Assembly (NCBI GenBank): GCA_959347315.1
Contig: OY365809.1
Location: 40,493,219-40,557,218, forward strand
DNA length: 64,000 nt
Origin: Bimastos eiseni
Lineage: Eukaryota > Annelida > Clitellata > Crassiclitellata > Lumbricidae
Direction: 5' to 3'
Part shown: one piece after another, positions 1 through 12,470 of the stretch
How positions within the stretch are numbered: position 1 is the stretch's first letter
How the letters are laid out: every line of letters begins with the position of its first letter
The notes under the pieces: generated by a model
Databases searched by the model: none
What the model was told of the DNA's origin: nothing
What the model saw: the letters and a program-made list of their open reading frames with translations, nothing else
Position numbers and translations under genes: made by a program

Positions 1-859
1 GTTGAACAGAAAGGTCTTAAGGCTACCATAAAACGATCTCAATAAACCCTAGGTATATGGGGAATGTAGCGTGGGCAATGTATAAACAGGATGGGAAAGA
101 GTTGCAGTAGTCGAGAGAATACATAGATGACGAGTTCCTGAGAGAGAGTGCGAAGACAGGTTTCACAGAGGAAACGTTACACTTAACGAACTCGGCGATG
201 GCACAAAATGCAGGCTCTTGCAAAGGTAAAAATGTACTGAATACTGTTTAGCTTGCTGTCAAACAGAAGACCGTGGTTGGGAATCACATCAGATAGTGGA
301 ATTTGAGTCGAAATTCAAGGTCTACAGTTTATTTATTGTTGTCTCGTCTGCTTTCAACGGTCAAACTAAATACGTTCTCTTTTGGTGACATTTAACTGTA
401 GACGCATAGATGTAGGCCCACACCAGTAATGGATATCACGGGTGCGTGCTGCGATTTCAACTCTGATGTTGCTGAATTTCTTCAATAGAGCTTCATAAGG
501 AACAGGGTCTAATCAGCAAATAGGTGGATGGGTCACTCATAGGGTCGTGTAGACGGTGCATAGAATAAGGTGATGACTAGTGGGCCGGGAACGGATCCTT
601 GAGATACGCCAAAGAGATTAAAGAATGTTTTTAATATGCGTCCACCGAGTTTTATGCTACGAGTCCTCGACGAAGTAAATGAAGCACTCCATTGGATAGC
701 CGAGGCAGTGACATCGAATAATAGTACTGGCAGGATTGTATAGCAGAATAGTATGATCTAGATAGTCAAACACGACGGAGAAATCCAAAGTAGTATTAGA
801 GCTGTAGTTAAATCGGGCTGAATAGATCCCTCTAAGGAAAAGCTTTGTTACCTGACAGA
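1..859. other. No gene recognised
   Basis: Only short open frames without recognisable motifs are present. The sequence lies outside the tandem duplication that begins near 860. I see no repeat or RNA gene in it. Confidence 0.5.
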
Positions 860-987
860 AACTTGCGAGAAACAAGTGCGTGCGTAACAAACAATAAGAT
901 AAAACCGCGTTTGCCAGAACTGATGTCTACTCCAGTTCGGGTTTAGGACAAGACTAAGCCTCATACAATAAGAGAAAACGTTTTGGG

Positions 988-1500
988 TTGTTTGGGTCGA
1001 CCTCGGACCAGATGCAAGCACTTACCCAGACTGTTTCAATACTCGTCAAGGAACAGTTTGCGGCGATTGAGGCTGGGGTTTTGATATTAATAATGCATCG
1101 AAGAAAAATGACAGCCGAAGACAAATTTGTGAAGAGGAGAATACTTCCTATTCCCTCCAATAGAGAAGAGTACAGAGGGAATTACCTAACTGCCCTCACC
1201 CTGATTTACGGTCCCGAAGTCTTGCACGCTTTTGCATCTATGACTGACGACATACTGAAGTGGTATCAACACAATACCCTCTCCTATCAGAACAAGACAA
1301 TCCCTATCAGCACACGACCCTTACAATATCATAACAAAACGCTCTCTTATCAACAAAACACCTACGCCTATCAACATAGCACCAACGCTTATCAACGCAA
1401 CACCTGCGCCTATCAACAAAACACCTACACCTATCAACAAAACACGTACGCCTACCAACAAAAACACCTGCGCCAATCAAAAAAACATCTCCAGCCATAA
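988..1500 (+). CDS. Doubtful open frame ending in minisatellite
   Basis: The open frame is 170 codons. The first ~90 residues are non-repetitive and the rest is the minisatellite translated as Tyr-Gln-Gln-Asn-Thr-like heptads. In unit 2 the matching stretch (about 9480-9730) is interrupted by a stop shortly after the EQFAAI segment, so the frame is not conserved between copies. No family is recognised. Most likely it is not a functional gene; an old mobile-element fragment is possible. Confidence 0.15.
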   Translation: MFGSTSDQMQALTQTVSILVKEQFAAIEAGVLILIMHRRKMTAEDKFVKRRILPIPSNREEYRGNYLTALTLIYGPEVLHAFASMTDDILKWYQHNTLSYQNKTIPISTRPLQYHNKTLSYQQNTYAYQHSTNAYQRNTCAYQQNTYTYQQNTYAYQQKHLRQSKKHLQP

Positions 1501-3146
1501 GCAAAACACCTACGCCTATCAAAAAAGCACCTACGTCTATCAACCAAACACCTACGCCTATCAGCAAAACACCTACGCCTATCAACACAACACCTACGCC
1601 TACCAAAAAAACACACACGCCTATCAACACAAAACCTATGCCTATCAACAAAACACCTACGCCTATCAACAAAACACATACGCCTATCAACAAAACACCT
1701 ACGCCTATCAACAAAACACATACGCCTATCAACAGAAACACCTACGTCTATCAACATAACACCAACGCTTATCAACGCAACACCTGCGCCTATCAACAAA
1801 ACACCTACACCTATCAACAAAACTTCTCCGCCCATCAACACAACACTTACGCCTACCAGCAAAACAATTTCGCCAATCAACAAAAGACCTACGCCTATCA
1901 AACCAACATCTACGCCTACAAACAAAACGCCTACGCCTATCAACGCAACACCTACGCCTACTAACAAAACACCAACGCCTATCAACACAACACCTACGCC
2001 TACTAACAAAGCAATCACGCCTATCAACACAACACCTACGCCTATCAACACAACACCTATGCCTACTAACAAAGCAATCACACACTATCAACACAACACC
2101 TACCCCTATCAATACAACAACTACGCCAATCAACAAAACACCTACGCCTATCAACAAAACACCAACGCCTATCAACACAACACCTACGCCTACTAACAAA
2201 GCAATCACGCCTATCAACACAACACCTACGCCTATCAACACAACACCTATGCCTACTAACAAAGCAATCACACACTATCAACACAACACCTACGCCTATC
2301 AACACAACACCTATGCCTACTAACAAAGCAATCACACACTATCAACACAACACCTACCCCTATCAATACAACAACTACGCCAATCAACAAAACACCTACG
2401 CCTATCAACAAAACACCAACGCCTATCAACACAACACCTACCGCCTACTAACAAAGCAATCACGCCTATCAACACAACACCTACGCCTATCAACACAACA
2501 CCTATGCCTACTAACAAAGCAATCACACACTATCAACACAACACCTACCCCTATCAATACAACAACTACGCCAATCAACAAAACACCTACGCCTATCAAC
2601 AAAACACCTCCGCCTACCAACACAAAACCTATGCCTATCAACAATACACCTACACCTATCAAACCAACACCAACGCCTATCAAACCAACATCTACGCCTA
2701 CTAACAAAACATTTACGCCCATCAACAAAACACCTACGCCAATCAACAAAACACCTATGCCTACTAACAAAACAATCACGTCTATCAACACAACACCCAC
2801 GCCTATCAATACAACACCTACGCCTCTTAAATCACCACATACGTCTACTAACAAAACACTTACGCCTATCAACAAAACACCCAAACCTACCAAGAAAACA
2901 CTTACGCCTACCAGCGAAACACCTACGCCTATCAATACAACACCTACGCCTATCAGCACAACACCTACGCCTTTCAACAAAGAACCTACACCTGTCAAAA
3001 AAACATCTACGCCTATGAACAAAACACCTAAGCCTGTCAACAAAACACCTACGCCTATCAACAAAGAACCTACACCCGTCAAAAAACATCTACGCCTATA
3101 AACAAAACACCTACACCCGTCAATAAAACACCTGCGCCTATCAACC
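1262..3146. repeat. 21-bp minisatellite, about 1.9 kb
   Basis: The array repeats a unit close to CCTATCAACAAAACACCTACG, with CAACACAACACC and other variants. Because 21 is a multiple of three, several frames stay open on both strands (plus strand 2313-3101; minus strand 1452-2081 and 2438-3082), producing artefactual repetitive proteins. Within 1980-2600 there is a higher-order repeat of roughly 190 bp, marked by the recurring phrase CCTACTAACAAAGCAATCAC. Unit 2 has only about 0.2 kb of the same array at 9750-9972. Confidence 0.92.
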
Positions 3147-3149
3147 TAT

Positions 3150-5411
3150 GCACATGTACGATGTTAGCATATATATGTACATATATTCATATTAGTCCTA
3201 TTTACTATGCACATAATTATACGCGTACACCGTCTTATCTGGCTTCCTGTCAGGCATGAAAGCTATTATAGCTTGCTGACCCTGAGTTCCATAATAATTC
3301 ACTAATTAACTGGACTAGATGGTTTAGCGCCATTAGACATAATTTATCTGCGTTATGCTTGGCTGCCAGTAAGTCATCGAATCACATGATGAGCTCTGAT
3401 GCGTCAGTGTATGTATTGAGTTGAGCAAGTGCTTGACAGTCTGCCCTTACATAAGTAATCAGTTGGCCAGATAGGCGTACGCTATGCTCGCGCTGCGCCA
3501 ACATCTAGCTGCTTATGTTGGCCCAGCCTATTTTGTGATGTGCACGGACAGTATAATTTTTTCTAGTTAATTTCTGCTTAAAATGTTAAAAGGATTGAGT
3601 TTAGTTTCATACTGATTTTACGTATTTATAATAACGAATAAATTTACTAAAACTGTGAAAGGTGTCGATGTCAGTTAATAGCCATTTAGGTCTACTACCA
3701 GAAGTTAGCTACGTATTTATAGGTAGCAGTAAAGGAAGAAAGTTGACTCAGGTCAGAGCGAATAAAGAAAGGTGGTATTTATCCAGTTTTCGTGTTTGAC
3801 CATTAGCACTGATTTGATAGTGACTGTCGGTATGCAGACCTATATTGATAGCATTGCCAACGATGTCTGACGGCTAATTGCTTAAAACTCACAGATCAAT
3901 TAAAGTACTGATCTTCTGATGTTGTGGAGCTTTTGTATGCTAAATGTTGCTAATGGAATTGTACTCAACTGTATTCTCATGCATATCATAAGAAAATTAT
4001 ATCTCGTATGCGACGAATAATAGGCTATTGATGCTTTTAAACTAAAAGTCAAGGAACAGCGACTTACTGTATTGATTCGATTAAACAGAGCCTTTGTTCA
4101 AAAAACGGGCAACGGTGATTATGGATTTCACCCGATAATTACAAAATGAACTGGTTCGAGGCCATATTATATATATATATATATAATAAAGCGTAGGCCA
4201 GCAATAATATACTTAAGCCTAGCAGAAGAACTTAAACTTTGCATTCTGCTGTTATAGGAAGATGAAATACCTGCTGAAAAGGTCACTATAATTGTTGCCA
4301 CATACAAGGTACCCCATAGGTAAGCCAGTTTTAAGAAATGAGTGAAAATCCAGCCGTTGAAGGGCATTGTCTCCTGGAGACTTGTATCTTCTTAGTTCTC
4401 TATTGTCTCCATTTTCAAACAACATTCTCTGTAACCGGTCGAATGGTTGCCAGTAGTCTGACATAAGATTTTGCCCCGCGGCTAGCATCGATCTTAGACC
4501 TCTGTAGGCTCAGTCTGTAGTCTTATGTAATTTATGTTTATGCCTGAGCTTGTATCTAGGCATACTTTGTAATCTGATCAATGGATTGAAAATGAAAGAA
4601 ATAATAGAACAATGCAGCGAAGCATGTCCTCGTAGGCCTACTAGATTTGTTTTGTTAAACCGCGGTGCGACTTCAATGATAGGCTTACAGATAGAATCAA
4701 ATAAAACTTTATTGTTCACCAAATCAGTTCATTTCACCAAGTAAGTTAACATTCGGAAATAAATAAATATGAAAACTTACTAGTAATTACCTTAGTCACG
4801 GTTACTTAACATTTATATAGCGGTAAAAAAATAGTCACACTAGGTCCAGATTTATGACGCCAATAGAGTCTTAATAAATTGTTAATGCATGTAGAAGATA
4901 CAACGTTTCCCAATCTTCTTTCATGGCGGAACTCTTTTGATCTTAAATTATTTTGGCAGAACCCCATCCAAAAATAAAGATATTCGGTTGTAGGTACAAA
5001 CGCTTGAGAATACAGACAATTACATATTAAAGCTTAGATTAAATTAATAATAACACAATATAAATTCGTACACAAACGCTCATTGACTAACGGAGAAATT
5101 TGTATCTCGGTTTGGCTCTTGATTTCTCAGTGAGCATTGCCATATTATTTTTAGCGGTAACATTATGGCAAATTCAGGTCATATAAGTTTATTTAATGAC
5201 GCATCCATAACTAGGCACATATATACAAGGTACATAATGATCTATGTATGGTTCACTTTTTTTAGATGTAGCTACATTATTAAAAAGAGTTCAGAGTTTG
5301 TATGATAGCGTTGTTTATATATAAATGTTTAATATTAATTTCTTTGTCTTCTTTCTTTGTCTTCATTTATTTGGTCTTCATTTCTTGTGTCGTGAGATCA
5401 GTGCGTAGATC
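3150..5411. other. Duplicated non-coding spacer downstream of TRP-like gene 1
   Basis: No coding region is recognised. About 3330-4560 aligns with 10510-12110 in unit 2, which brackets the palindrome and two insertions found only there. A short TA microsatellite lies at about 4167-4187. Confidence 0.55.
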
Positions 5412-5417
5412 TTTATT
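5412..5417 (-). promoter_or_regulatory. Candidate poly(A) signal of TRP-like gene 1
   Basis: The reverse complement reads AATAAA, about 130 bases after the stop codon of the channel gene. No canonical signal closer to the stop was noticed. Its use is inferred. Confidence 0.4.
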
Positions 5418-5547
5418 TGTTCAAAAATTGCGCCGGCGATTACTATAGGATAAGGGTTGACGACAGGTGATGGTGTGATATATTCCGTCGCCTAGCGCTA
5501 TCCGCAAGGCTATGATAATGATTGTTCTTGTCAAATACAAACACCAG

Positions 5548-7377
5548 TTACTTGCTTAATAGTCCATTTCTATTTCTTGCGGAAATAAGAAAATATTTTC
5601 CGTTTTTGTTCACGTAGTTCCGCTTCAATTGTGACAACACCATTCGATGATAAAGTGTTCGATAGAGAGGAATCTGAGAGATCCTATACTCCAGGTACTT
5701 CTGACTTATCAGTTGGCACACGGCTTCCTCCAGAGTTCTGCGATCGTGCACTCTCGATATCGTATCAGAGAAAATCGCTATGAGGAGATTGTACAACAGA
5801 ATTCCAACGATGAGTACGTAACATGCATGGGAAAGATATAGCACAAGAGCGTTCCTTACGTCGAACGGCTTGTAGTCAAATGTGTTCAGGAACGTAGAAA
5901 GGAGAGTCATTCCAGCATCATAGAAGGACGAAAATCGATAAACACATCCTTCGTTACTGTTGGTGTCAAAGAATAGAATCTCGAAATGGGCAAATGCTGA
6001 CACGAAAATGACCATCGTTGCGAAGAAGAGAATGAATGTCCAATTCATTCGTCGCATCGATATAAGCACATATCCGATGCCAGGAATAGTCTGCATGTAG
6101 AATATCACTGATAACTGGATAAGGATGGACGAAACAAGACGCATCCCACTGAGAACAGTAGTTGCATATCCTTGCTCAGTGATTGTACGGAGAAGGATTA
6201 TTTCCCCGATCGTCAACGCGGATATTCCAATATTGAACAAAGGCCTTATGATAATATCCAGGGGGCTTAAGATCAATTGTTTTCTCCCATTTAAGTCGGC
6301 GTAGGGAAAATTTATGGTACCGATACTAATGGATTTAAGATCGTTGCAGAGAAACCGGATTTCGTATAGAACATCTAGTAGAGCAAATCCAACTAAGAGT
6401 ATCTCGAGTACAATACGCAGCTGTGCATTTAACGATATACATAGGGCGGAGTTGCAGTATGTCTTCTGTGAATATGTACTATTCGTTGTACTGTGGCCTT
6501 CTGCTATCTTTCCCATATCATTAAGCCACTTGGAATCCATTTCGTACATGAATATCAGCGAAAAGTAGACGATGCGCAACACAGAACAGAGAGTCATTAT
6601 AAATCTCTTTGAACGAATTGATCGTTGTATCCAGTCTCCGATCACACCTTCAAGCATCATCTTATGAACGATAGGCCGATCCAGATTTCTTGTATCAATC
6701 AATGCAAGGAATCGTGTTGGAGAAACCGACAAGCGACTTCCAGGTACATCGACTAGTTCATAATCAGTAATGTCATACCACTGATAGAGAGAAACTCCAA
6801 CAACGTCTTCTCGTGTAATGTATATTTTCGGAGTTTCAAAAATGGACGACATCATTTGAAGAGTTCCGAGATGAGCGGCAAATTCGAGTGGACGAAGTCC
6901 ATTAGATTCTTCCATGTGAAGCAACTTTTCTATGACGTCCTTAGAAAGCATTCGACACAGACTCTGATAAGTGTAGGCAACGGCTTCTTCATTGTGTGGT
7001 TGATAGAAAGCAACACAGATCAAACAGTGGATGACGTTGTATGATCCAGACTCCAGAAAACAAACGTCGACGTCATTGTGTATCATGACGTCACATACCT
7101 TGTGAGATCCGTAGACAGCGGCCAATGTAAATGGACGGGTAAATCTGGCCTTGTGAGTAGGAATGTTTGCAAAGTCTACTTCCGAAATAGCCAGAGACTC
7201 GTGTAGAAGAATGTTCTTCTCGTGCTTTGTTGCCGCGGCGAGAATCTGTGAAATCTGAACCTGATCGTCTCTCAAGATTGCCTTTTGCCATGCCTCCAGA
7301 TCCAGACATTTCTTCGATGATAACTGTTGGTTTGTGAGTTGTTCTGCTGACAGCGGTTCGCACTTTAAGCTATTCAT
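5548..7377 (-). CDS. Ankyrin-repeat TRP-like cation channel, copy 1 (intronless)
   Basis: This is a single uninterrupted frame of 609 residues. An in-frame TAA nine bases before the ATG (7384-7386) fixes the start at MNSLKC. The N-terminal ~200 residues look like degenerate ankyrin repeats, for example TRPFTLAAVYGSHKVCDVMI near 80-100 and NGLRPLEFAAHLGTLQMM near 159-176. Six hydrophobic segments follow, near residues 258-278, 319-341, 372-398, 407-430, 446-470 and 510-537. A short pore-like hydrophobic stretch (AGMTLLSTFLNTF, about 488-500) lies between the fifth and sixth. The last segment ends NLLIAIFSDTISRV, resembling the S6 end of TRPV/TRPA-type channels. An NST glycosylation site lies at about 299 in the first extracellular loop. 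Known TRP channels are tetrameric membrane cation channels; ligand and selectivity cannot be read here. At 609 residues it is shorter than typical TRPV or TRPA proteins. Absence of introns suggests an old retrocopy origin or an intronless family. Confidence 0.82.
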   Translation of the reverse strand: MNSLKCEPLSAEQLTNQQLSSKKCLDLEAWQKAILRDDQVQISQILAAATKHEKNILLHESLAISEVDFANIPTHKARFTRPFTLAAVYGSHKVCDVMIHNDVDVCFLESGSYNVIHCLICVAFYQPHNEEAVAYTYQSLCRMLSKDVIEKLLHMEESNGLRPLEFAAHLGTLQMMSSIFETPKIYITREDVVGVSLYQWYDITDYELVDVPGSRLSVSPTRFLALIDTRNLDRPIVHKMMLEGVIGDWIQRSIRSKRFIMTLCSVLRIVYFSLIFMYEMDSKWLNDMGKIAEGHSTTNSTYSQKTYCNSALCISLNAQLRIVLEILLVGFALLDVLYEIRFLCNDLKSISIGTINFPYADLNGRKQLILSPLDIIIRPLFNIGISALTIGEIILLRTITEQGYATTVLSGMRLVSSILIQLSVIFYMQTIPGIGYVLISMRRMNWTFILFFATMVIFVSAFAHFEILFFDTNSNEGCVYRFSSFYDAGMTLLSTFLNTFDYKPFDVRNALVLYLSHACYVLIVGILLYNLLIAIFSDTISRVHDRRTLEEAVCQLISQKYLEYRISQIPLYRTLYHRMVLSQLKRNYVNKNGKYFLISARNRNGLLSK

Positions 7378-8529
7378 ATTACTTTATTAGTCAAGTACGA
7401 GCACTAATTTCTGCGCAGCTGATTTGGTATCAATTAGCTTTGTTTTAGACAACTTTTTTATCTCTTAGTTATGCTGTTAACATGTAACTAAGAGCAACCG
7501 AACCTAAGAGCGATTGCTAAGCAGCAATCTTGCGAAAATCTAGTTGATTGTTCCATTACTGAACTTATGCCATCAACAAGTAAACGACTATACACCAATA
7601 GTAGCTATACGTTCAAACTACAACGTTCGCTATGTCATACGCACCAGACTGCATAATAACTCCATATCGGAAGCTGCGTTGTCGGAAATGTTGCGCGATC
7701 AGACTAAACTGGTATTGCCTTATATGTTGCGTTACGTTTAAGCTTAATCTTATGTTTGTTCATGAATTACGCGATGATCATTTCGCTGTTAAGCGTTTCA
7801 GCCAAATTCGTTAGATACACAATTGGAGCTTTGGCTAACGATCATTGATTGCTGTAAACGTGAGCTGACTATGGATTCCATAAACGTGGCTTTTTGGAAT
7901 GCTAGCCATTAGCTCTCTTATGTTCCATGGCAATCACAAGTTTCACTACTGGCATGTGATGAACAGTCTTGCTTTATGACTATTGCAGAATAAGCGTACT
8001 GCTTTAACTAATAATTAGTAGTAGTAATTACAATTTAAAACATGGGGTTCATTTACAATTACCGCATAGATCTAACTGGTGGAGCAATTAACGTTTACAT
8101 GTAGCATATTATACGTCCCAATCTGTCTATCTGTCATTTCAAATGCTTGAATCTATCAATCTGCCTCCATGTCTATATATAGGTCCTCGAATCTTCAGTG
8201 GACAGACTCTGTATAAATTCTTCTCTAAGTAAACATCTACGGGATCCAATGTAAAGCAAATACAAAATATTTCTCAGTTACAAAACAAATGCTACGTCGG
8301 AAAATCCAGCTCTTCAATGGAGCTATGCTAATCAAGTCTGAAATAGTCAGGTTGTCTGGCCAGACTACGGGAGGTCAAACCGAGGAGACATCATGGTGCT
8401 ACCGTGGCAATAGCTGCAGATGTTGGTGGGGATCATGTGGTGGCGAAGGAATCAGGATAGAACTGCCACAGTCAATAACCCATGTGGTCAATAGCCCCCG
8501 AGGAAAGTGACCACCAAATATATAGGCAT
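7378..8529. other. 5' flank of TRP-like gene 1
   Basis: This aligns with 15707-16942. No TATA box or coding exon is convincing. The block 8280-8520 is GC-richer and conserved between units but has no open frame shared with the second copy, so it may contain promoter or untranslated sequence. Confidence 0.4.
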
Positions 8530-8630
8530 TGGAGTTATACATATATATGTATATATTTATATAACAGGCTACATACAAAGGAGATGACGCGTTCTGTTCT
8601 ATCTAAACTTGACCACTATATAAATTCCCA

Positions 8631-8662
<32 letters not shown>

Positions 8663-9344
8663 GGCCTATATATATAAAAGGATGAAATAACTTGTATGAA
8701 ATATAGCACATTTGACGGCAAATCGACCTTCATGTTGTGATTATAAAGAAGAAAAGAACTTATAATTATTTTCAACACATAATAATGCAGATATGTTACA
8801 GTTAGCAGACTTAAACTGTTGATCAAATTGCTAAACTGTCACTAAATAAGAGACTGCAAAGGAGATGACGCTTATAGCTGGGCGACAGCACACACATAGG
8901 GTACTGCAAATAAGTGATGTTGGCTACCCGAATTCAGCGATCCCAAAAATAATTCACCATCGCTAGGCTATTAAAAAGAAGGATAAATCTTCCGCGGCCG
9001 AAAGTTCTGCCACTATACTAACGAAAATTGTGCTTCTACGGTTGAATCCGTACAAAATTTAGCGGGTGAAGACGTCTGCGCATGCGCAACCTTCCAAAAA
9101 ATATTTTATCGGCGTGGTGAGGGTCGGTTAGGGTCACGTTAGGCACCGTGATGGTCGGTCAGGTTAGGGTCAGGGTAAGGGTTATTGTCGTTTTTAGACA
9201 TATGCAAAGAATCTTCGGCCGCAGAAATGTTCGGTCTATATTAAATGTTGCTTGGGTTGAGAGGCCGAAGTTTCGACCACACAAGCTCTACGCTATAAAG
9301 AAATATAAAAATCGCAGTAGATCTTGGCCGAAAACGTCCCTCTA
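8530..9344. other. Spacer between duplication units
   Basis: It holds a TA microsatellite at about 8637-8663 and a TTAGGG/AGGGTC-rich patch at 9107-9195. The patch and the sequence after it, to about 9235, resemble the interior of the inverted-repeat element at 49414-49776. No gene is recognised. Confidence 0.5.
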
Positions 9345-9749
9345 ACAAAGTTTTGCGAGAAACAAACGCACCAAAAAAATAAATAGGGTTTGCCAGAAGT
9401 CCACCCAGGTTAAAATCGGAAAGGAAAGAGCCCCAGGCCACTAAACAATAAGGAGAAACGTTCGATACTGTTCGGGTTGACCTAGGAACATATTCGAGCA
9501 TTTGCCCAAAACATTTGAATATTCGCCAAGGAACAATTTGCGGCGATTGATGCTGGAGCCATGATCATAATAACGCAGCTTAGAAAAATGACACAGCTTT
9601 ATGCAAATTAGTGGGAGGAGAGTGCATCATTTTACCGCCCTATAAGCCTATAGAAGTGGAGAGGGAATTGTCTCATTGCCCTACCCATGATTTACGGCCA
9701 TGTAGTCCTGCAAGCTTTAACATATATGACCGATGACATCCAAGAGTGG

Positions 9750-9972
9750 TATCAACACAACGCCCACTCCTGTGATTCAATCAGTACAACGCCATCTCCT
9801 ATCAACACAAACCGCCTGTGAATAAGCTGGTTCGCGCGACCTCGCTTTTGAGGGCGCTGGAGAAGTACTGGTTGATATTACGAGTACAACACCCAATCCT
9901 ATCAGAACAGCACCCAATCCTATCAGCAAAACATCTACGCCGATCAACACAACACCTACACCTACCAACAAT
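9750..9972. repeat. Contracted minisatellite of unit 2
   Basis: A few degenerate copies of the 21-bp unit (TATCAACACAAC, CCTATCAGCAAAACATCTACG) are seen. They are interrupted at 9805-9880 by a fragment resembling a dispersed repeat (CCTGTGAATAAGCTGGTTCG), which is also seen at about 44080. Confidence 0.7.
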
Positions 9973-11896
9973 GTCGGCGCCACTATATAGCGACAAGGGA
10001 TCTATCTCTTCACGGCGCTCTAGAAGCATACACTCACAATCGATCACCAGCGGTATCAATTCACCACAACGATGAGCTTAAATAATATCTGAATTTAATA
10101 TAATTAAACTTCCAGACTCTTGTTTAATAATTCAACTAAAAGATGAAATCGATACAATACTCTGCTCGAGTACAATTTCTTACTAAACGAATAGGCTACT
10201 ATTCGGATCTACTGCAATGAATCACAGGTCCAAATTTGGAGCAAAAATCTACGATTGGCAGTTTCTTTTATTTTTTTAAAAAATATTTTTCGACAGAATC
10301 AATAGTAACCACAATGTCGATCACTCTCAGTCGTTCAATGTTTCATCGGCGGTACCCGGATGTCGAAAGATTCCTCATGTCGGTCACATGAGACACTTCT
10401 AAAAAACAATGTCGAAAAATCTTTGCCAAATTTCCCGTTTAAACTGCTAAGGCCGAGGATCATGCACAACAAGACGATACTACTGGACAAGACGGTACTC
10501 TAGCGAATAAAAATATTAGCTGCGTTATGCTTTGGCTGCCCGTGATGTATCGAATCACATAATGCCTTCTGTGAGTAGGCCTAGGCCTGTGAACTTACCA
10601 TTTTACCGACAACACATCGGGAATCTGATGCGTCAGTGTATGTGTTGAGTTGAACAAGTGTTCGACAGTTTGACCTTGCATAAGTAATTAGTTGGCCAAA
10701 TTGGCGTAGGCCTAAGCTTTGCACACATGGTGCCAAAGTCAAGCTACTTATAAAGTTTAGTCGATTTTGTGATGTTCACGTACAGTATAATTATAGTCAA
10801 TTTTCTGCCTTAAGTGTGAAAAGAATTGAGTTGTCGTTTAATGCTTATCGTGTTAAAAATAAATAAATATCCTAAAACTGTTATCAGTGTGTCGATGTCA
10901 ATTAATAACCACGTAGACCTATAGCCTAATACCATAAGTTAACTATCTGTTAAGGAAGAAAGTTGAGCAAGGTCACAGCGAATAATAAAAAAAGGTGGCG
11001 CTTATCCATTTCAGATTGGCGCCATAGAACTCTTTGGTATGAGATAAAATATGATTTGAATACATTTATTAAGTGTGCAACATTTAGTTTGCCTGATTGT
11101 AACAGAAACGCTCGTTGTTTCATAGTTTTCGGGAAAATCTGATCGAAATCAGTAGACATGCGTCATTACAATGCGTTGGTCTTTGTGAAATTAGGCTTTT
11201 ATTTTATATATAAGCGACAATTTCGCCTAGTTTTCATATTTGTCCATTAACACCGCCACTGAGTTTATAATGGCCGCCTGTATGTAGGCCTACTGATAGC
11301 ATTACCAACGATGTCTCACGGCTGATGCTTAAAACTCCCAGAACAATTAAATTACTGATGATGTTGTGGTGCTTTTGTATGCTAAATGTTGCTATTGAAA
11401 TTGCATTTGACTGTGTTCCCATATGATAAGAAAACTATATCCCGTATGCGATGAATAATAGGTTTATTGATGCTTTTAAACTGAAAGTCACAGGACATCG
11501 ACTTAGGCCTAATATCTTGTCTCAACTAAGCAGAGCCTTTGTTCATAAACGGTCAGCGGTGTTTATGGATTCACCCGATAATTGCAACATGAGCTGGCTC
11601 GAGGCCATATATATATATATATTTATATATATTATAGACCTCGATATTACATATCAATAGAAGAAAGCGTAGACCAACAATAATAGGCCTATAGTTAAGC
11701 CCAGCGAGCAGAAAGAACTTAAAATCTTTGCATTCTGTTTTTATAGGAGGACAAAATAGGACTACCTATTGAAAAGGTCACTCTAATTGTCGCCACAAAC
11801 AAGGTACCCCATAGGTAAAGCAGTTTTAAGAAATGAGTGAAAATCCAGCCGTCGAAGGATATTGCCTACTGGAGACTTCTATCTTCTTAGTTCCGG

Positions 11897-11968
11897 TTAC
11901 AGAGAATGTTGTTTGAAAATGGAGACAATAGAGATATTGTCTCCATTTTCAAACAACATTCTCTGTAA
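11897..11968. repeat. Perfect 34-bp inverted repeat with 4-base spacer
   Basis: The left arm 11897-11930 and right arm 11935-11968 are exact reverse complements around GAGA. Unit 1 has only the right-arm sequence, at about 4400-4433. The left arm is therefore an inverted duplication gained in unit 2, most simply by template switching. Confidence 0.93.
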
Positions 11969-12470
11969 ACGGGCGTCGCGGGCGAAGTCTGACATTGGAT
12001 TTTGCCCCGCGACCCGCATCGCTCTTACACCTCTAAAGAGTAAGTAATTAAGTCTTAAGTAAATCTAAATCTAGGCACAGATTGTAATCTGATAAATGGA
12101 TTGAAAAAGAACGAAATAATGGATCAGTGCAGCGAATCTCTTACAAGATTTGTTTTGGTAAAGCGCGCTTCAACTTTTCAGTTGTACTGTAGGCCTTCTT
12201 GTAGCATAGATCGAAACAAATGAAATTTAAAGCAACTTTACCGTTCAACAGGTCAGTTCACTTCATAGTCCTATCATCAAGTGAGTTTACATTCGGAGAA
12301 AACTAAATATGAACTTTACCAGTGATTATGTAAGTTACGGGTAACATTTGTATGGTAGTAGACAAAATAGTCTCACTATATATAAGTGCAAATTTATGAC
12401 GCAAACATTATTACTGCATTGCGGAGATTGTGGAAATGCTATAGGATGAGGATTGACGAAAGGTAACGGT

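Larger units (their letters stand above)
860..8530. repeat. Tandem segmental duplication, unit 1
   Basis: This unit aligns in order with 9345-16942: the block before the minisatellite (about 860-1265 with 9345-9750), the minisatellite, about 1 kb of non-coding sequence (3330-4560 with 10510-12110), the TRP-like gene, and its 5' flank (7400-8530 with 15730-16942). Both units end with the same words around CCACCAAATATA. Flanks are clearly diverged while the gene N-terminal halves are nearly identical, so the duplication is not brand new. Exact borders are uncertain by tens of bases. Confidence 0.88.

Noticed and set aside
1307..3101. Long repetitive open frames on both strands
   Set aside because: They are by-products of the 21-bp minisatellite, which stays open in several frames; unit 2 does not conserve them.
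9107..9195. Possible interstitial telomere repeat (TTAGGG)
   Set aside because: TTAGGG occurs only a few times among AGGGTC words, and the block resembles the interior of the element at 49414-49776.
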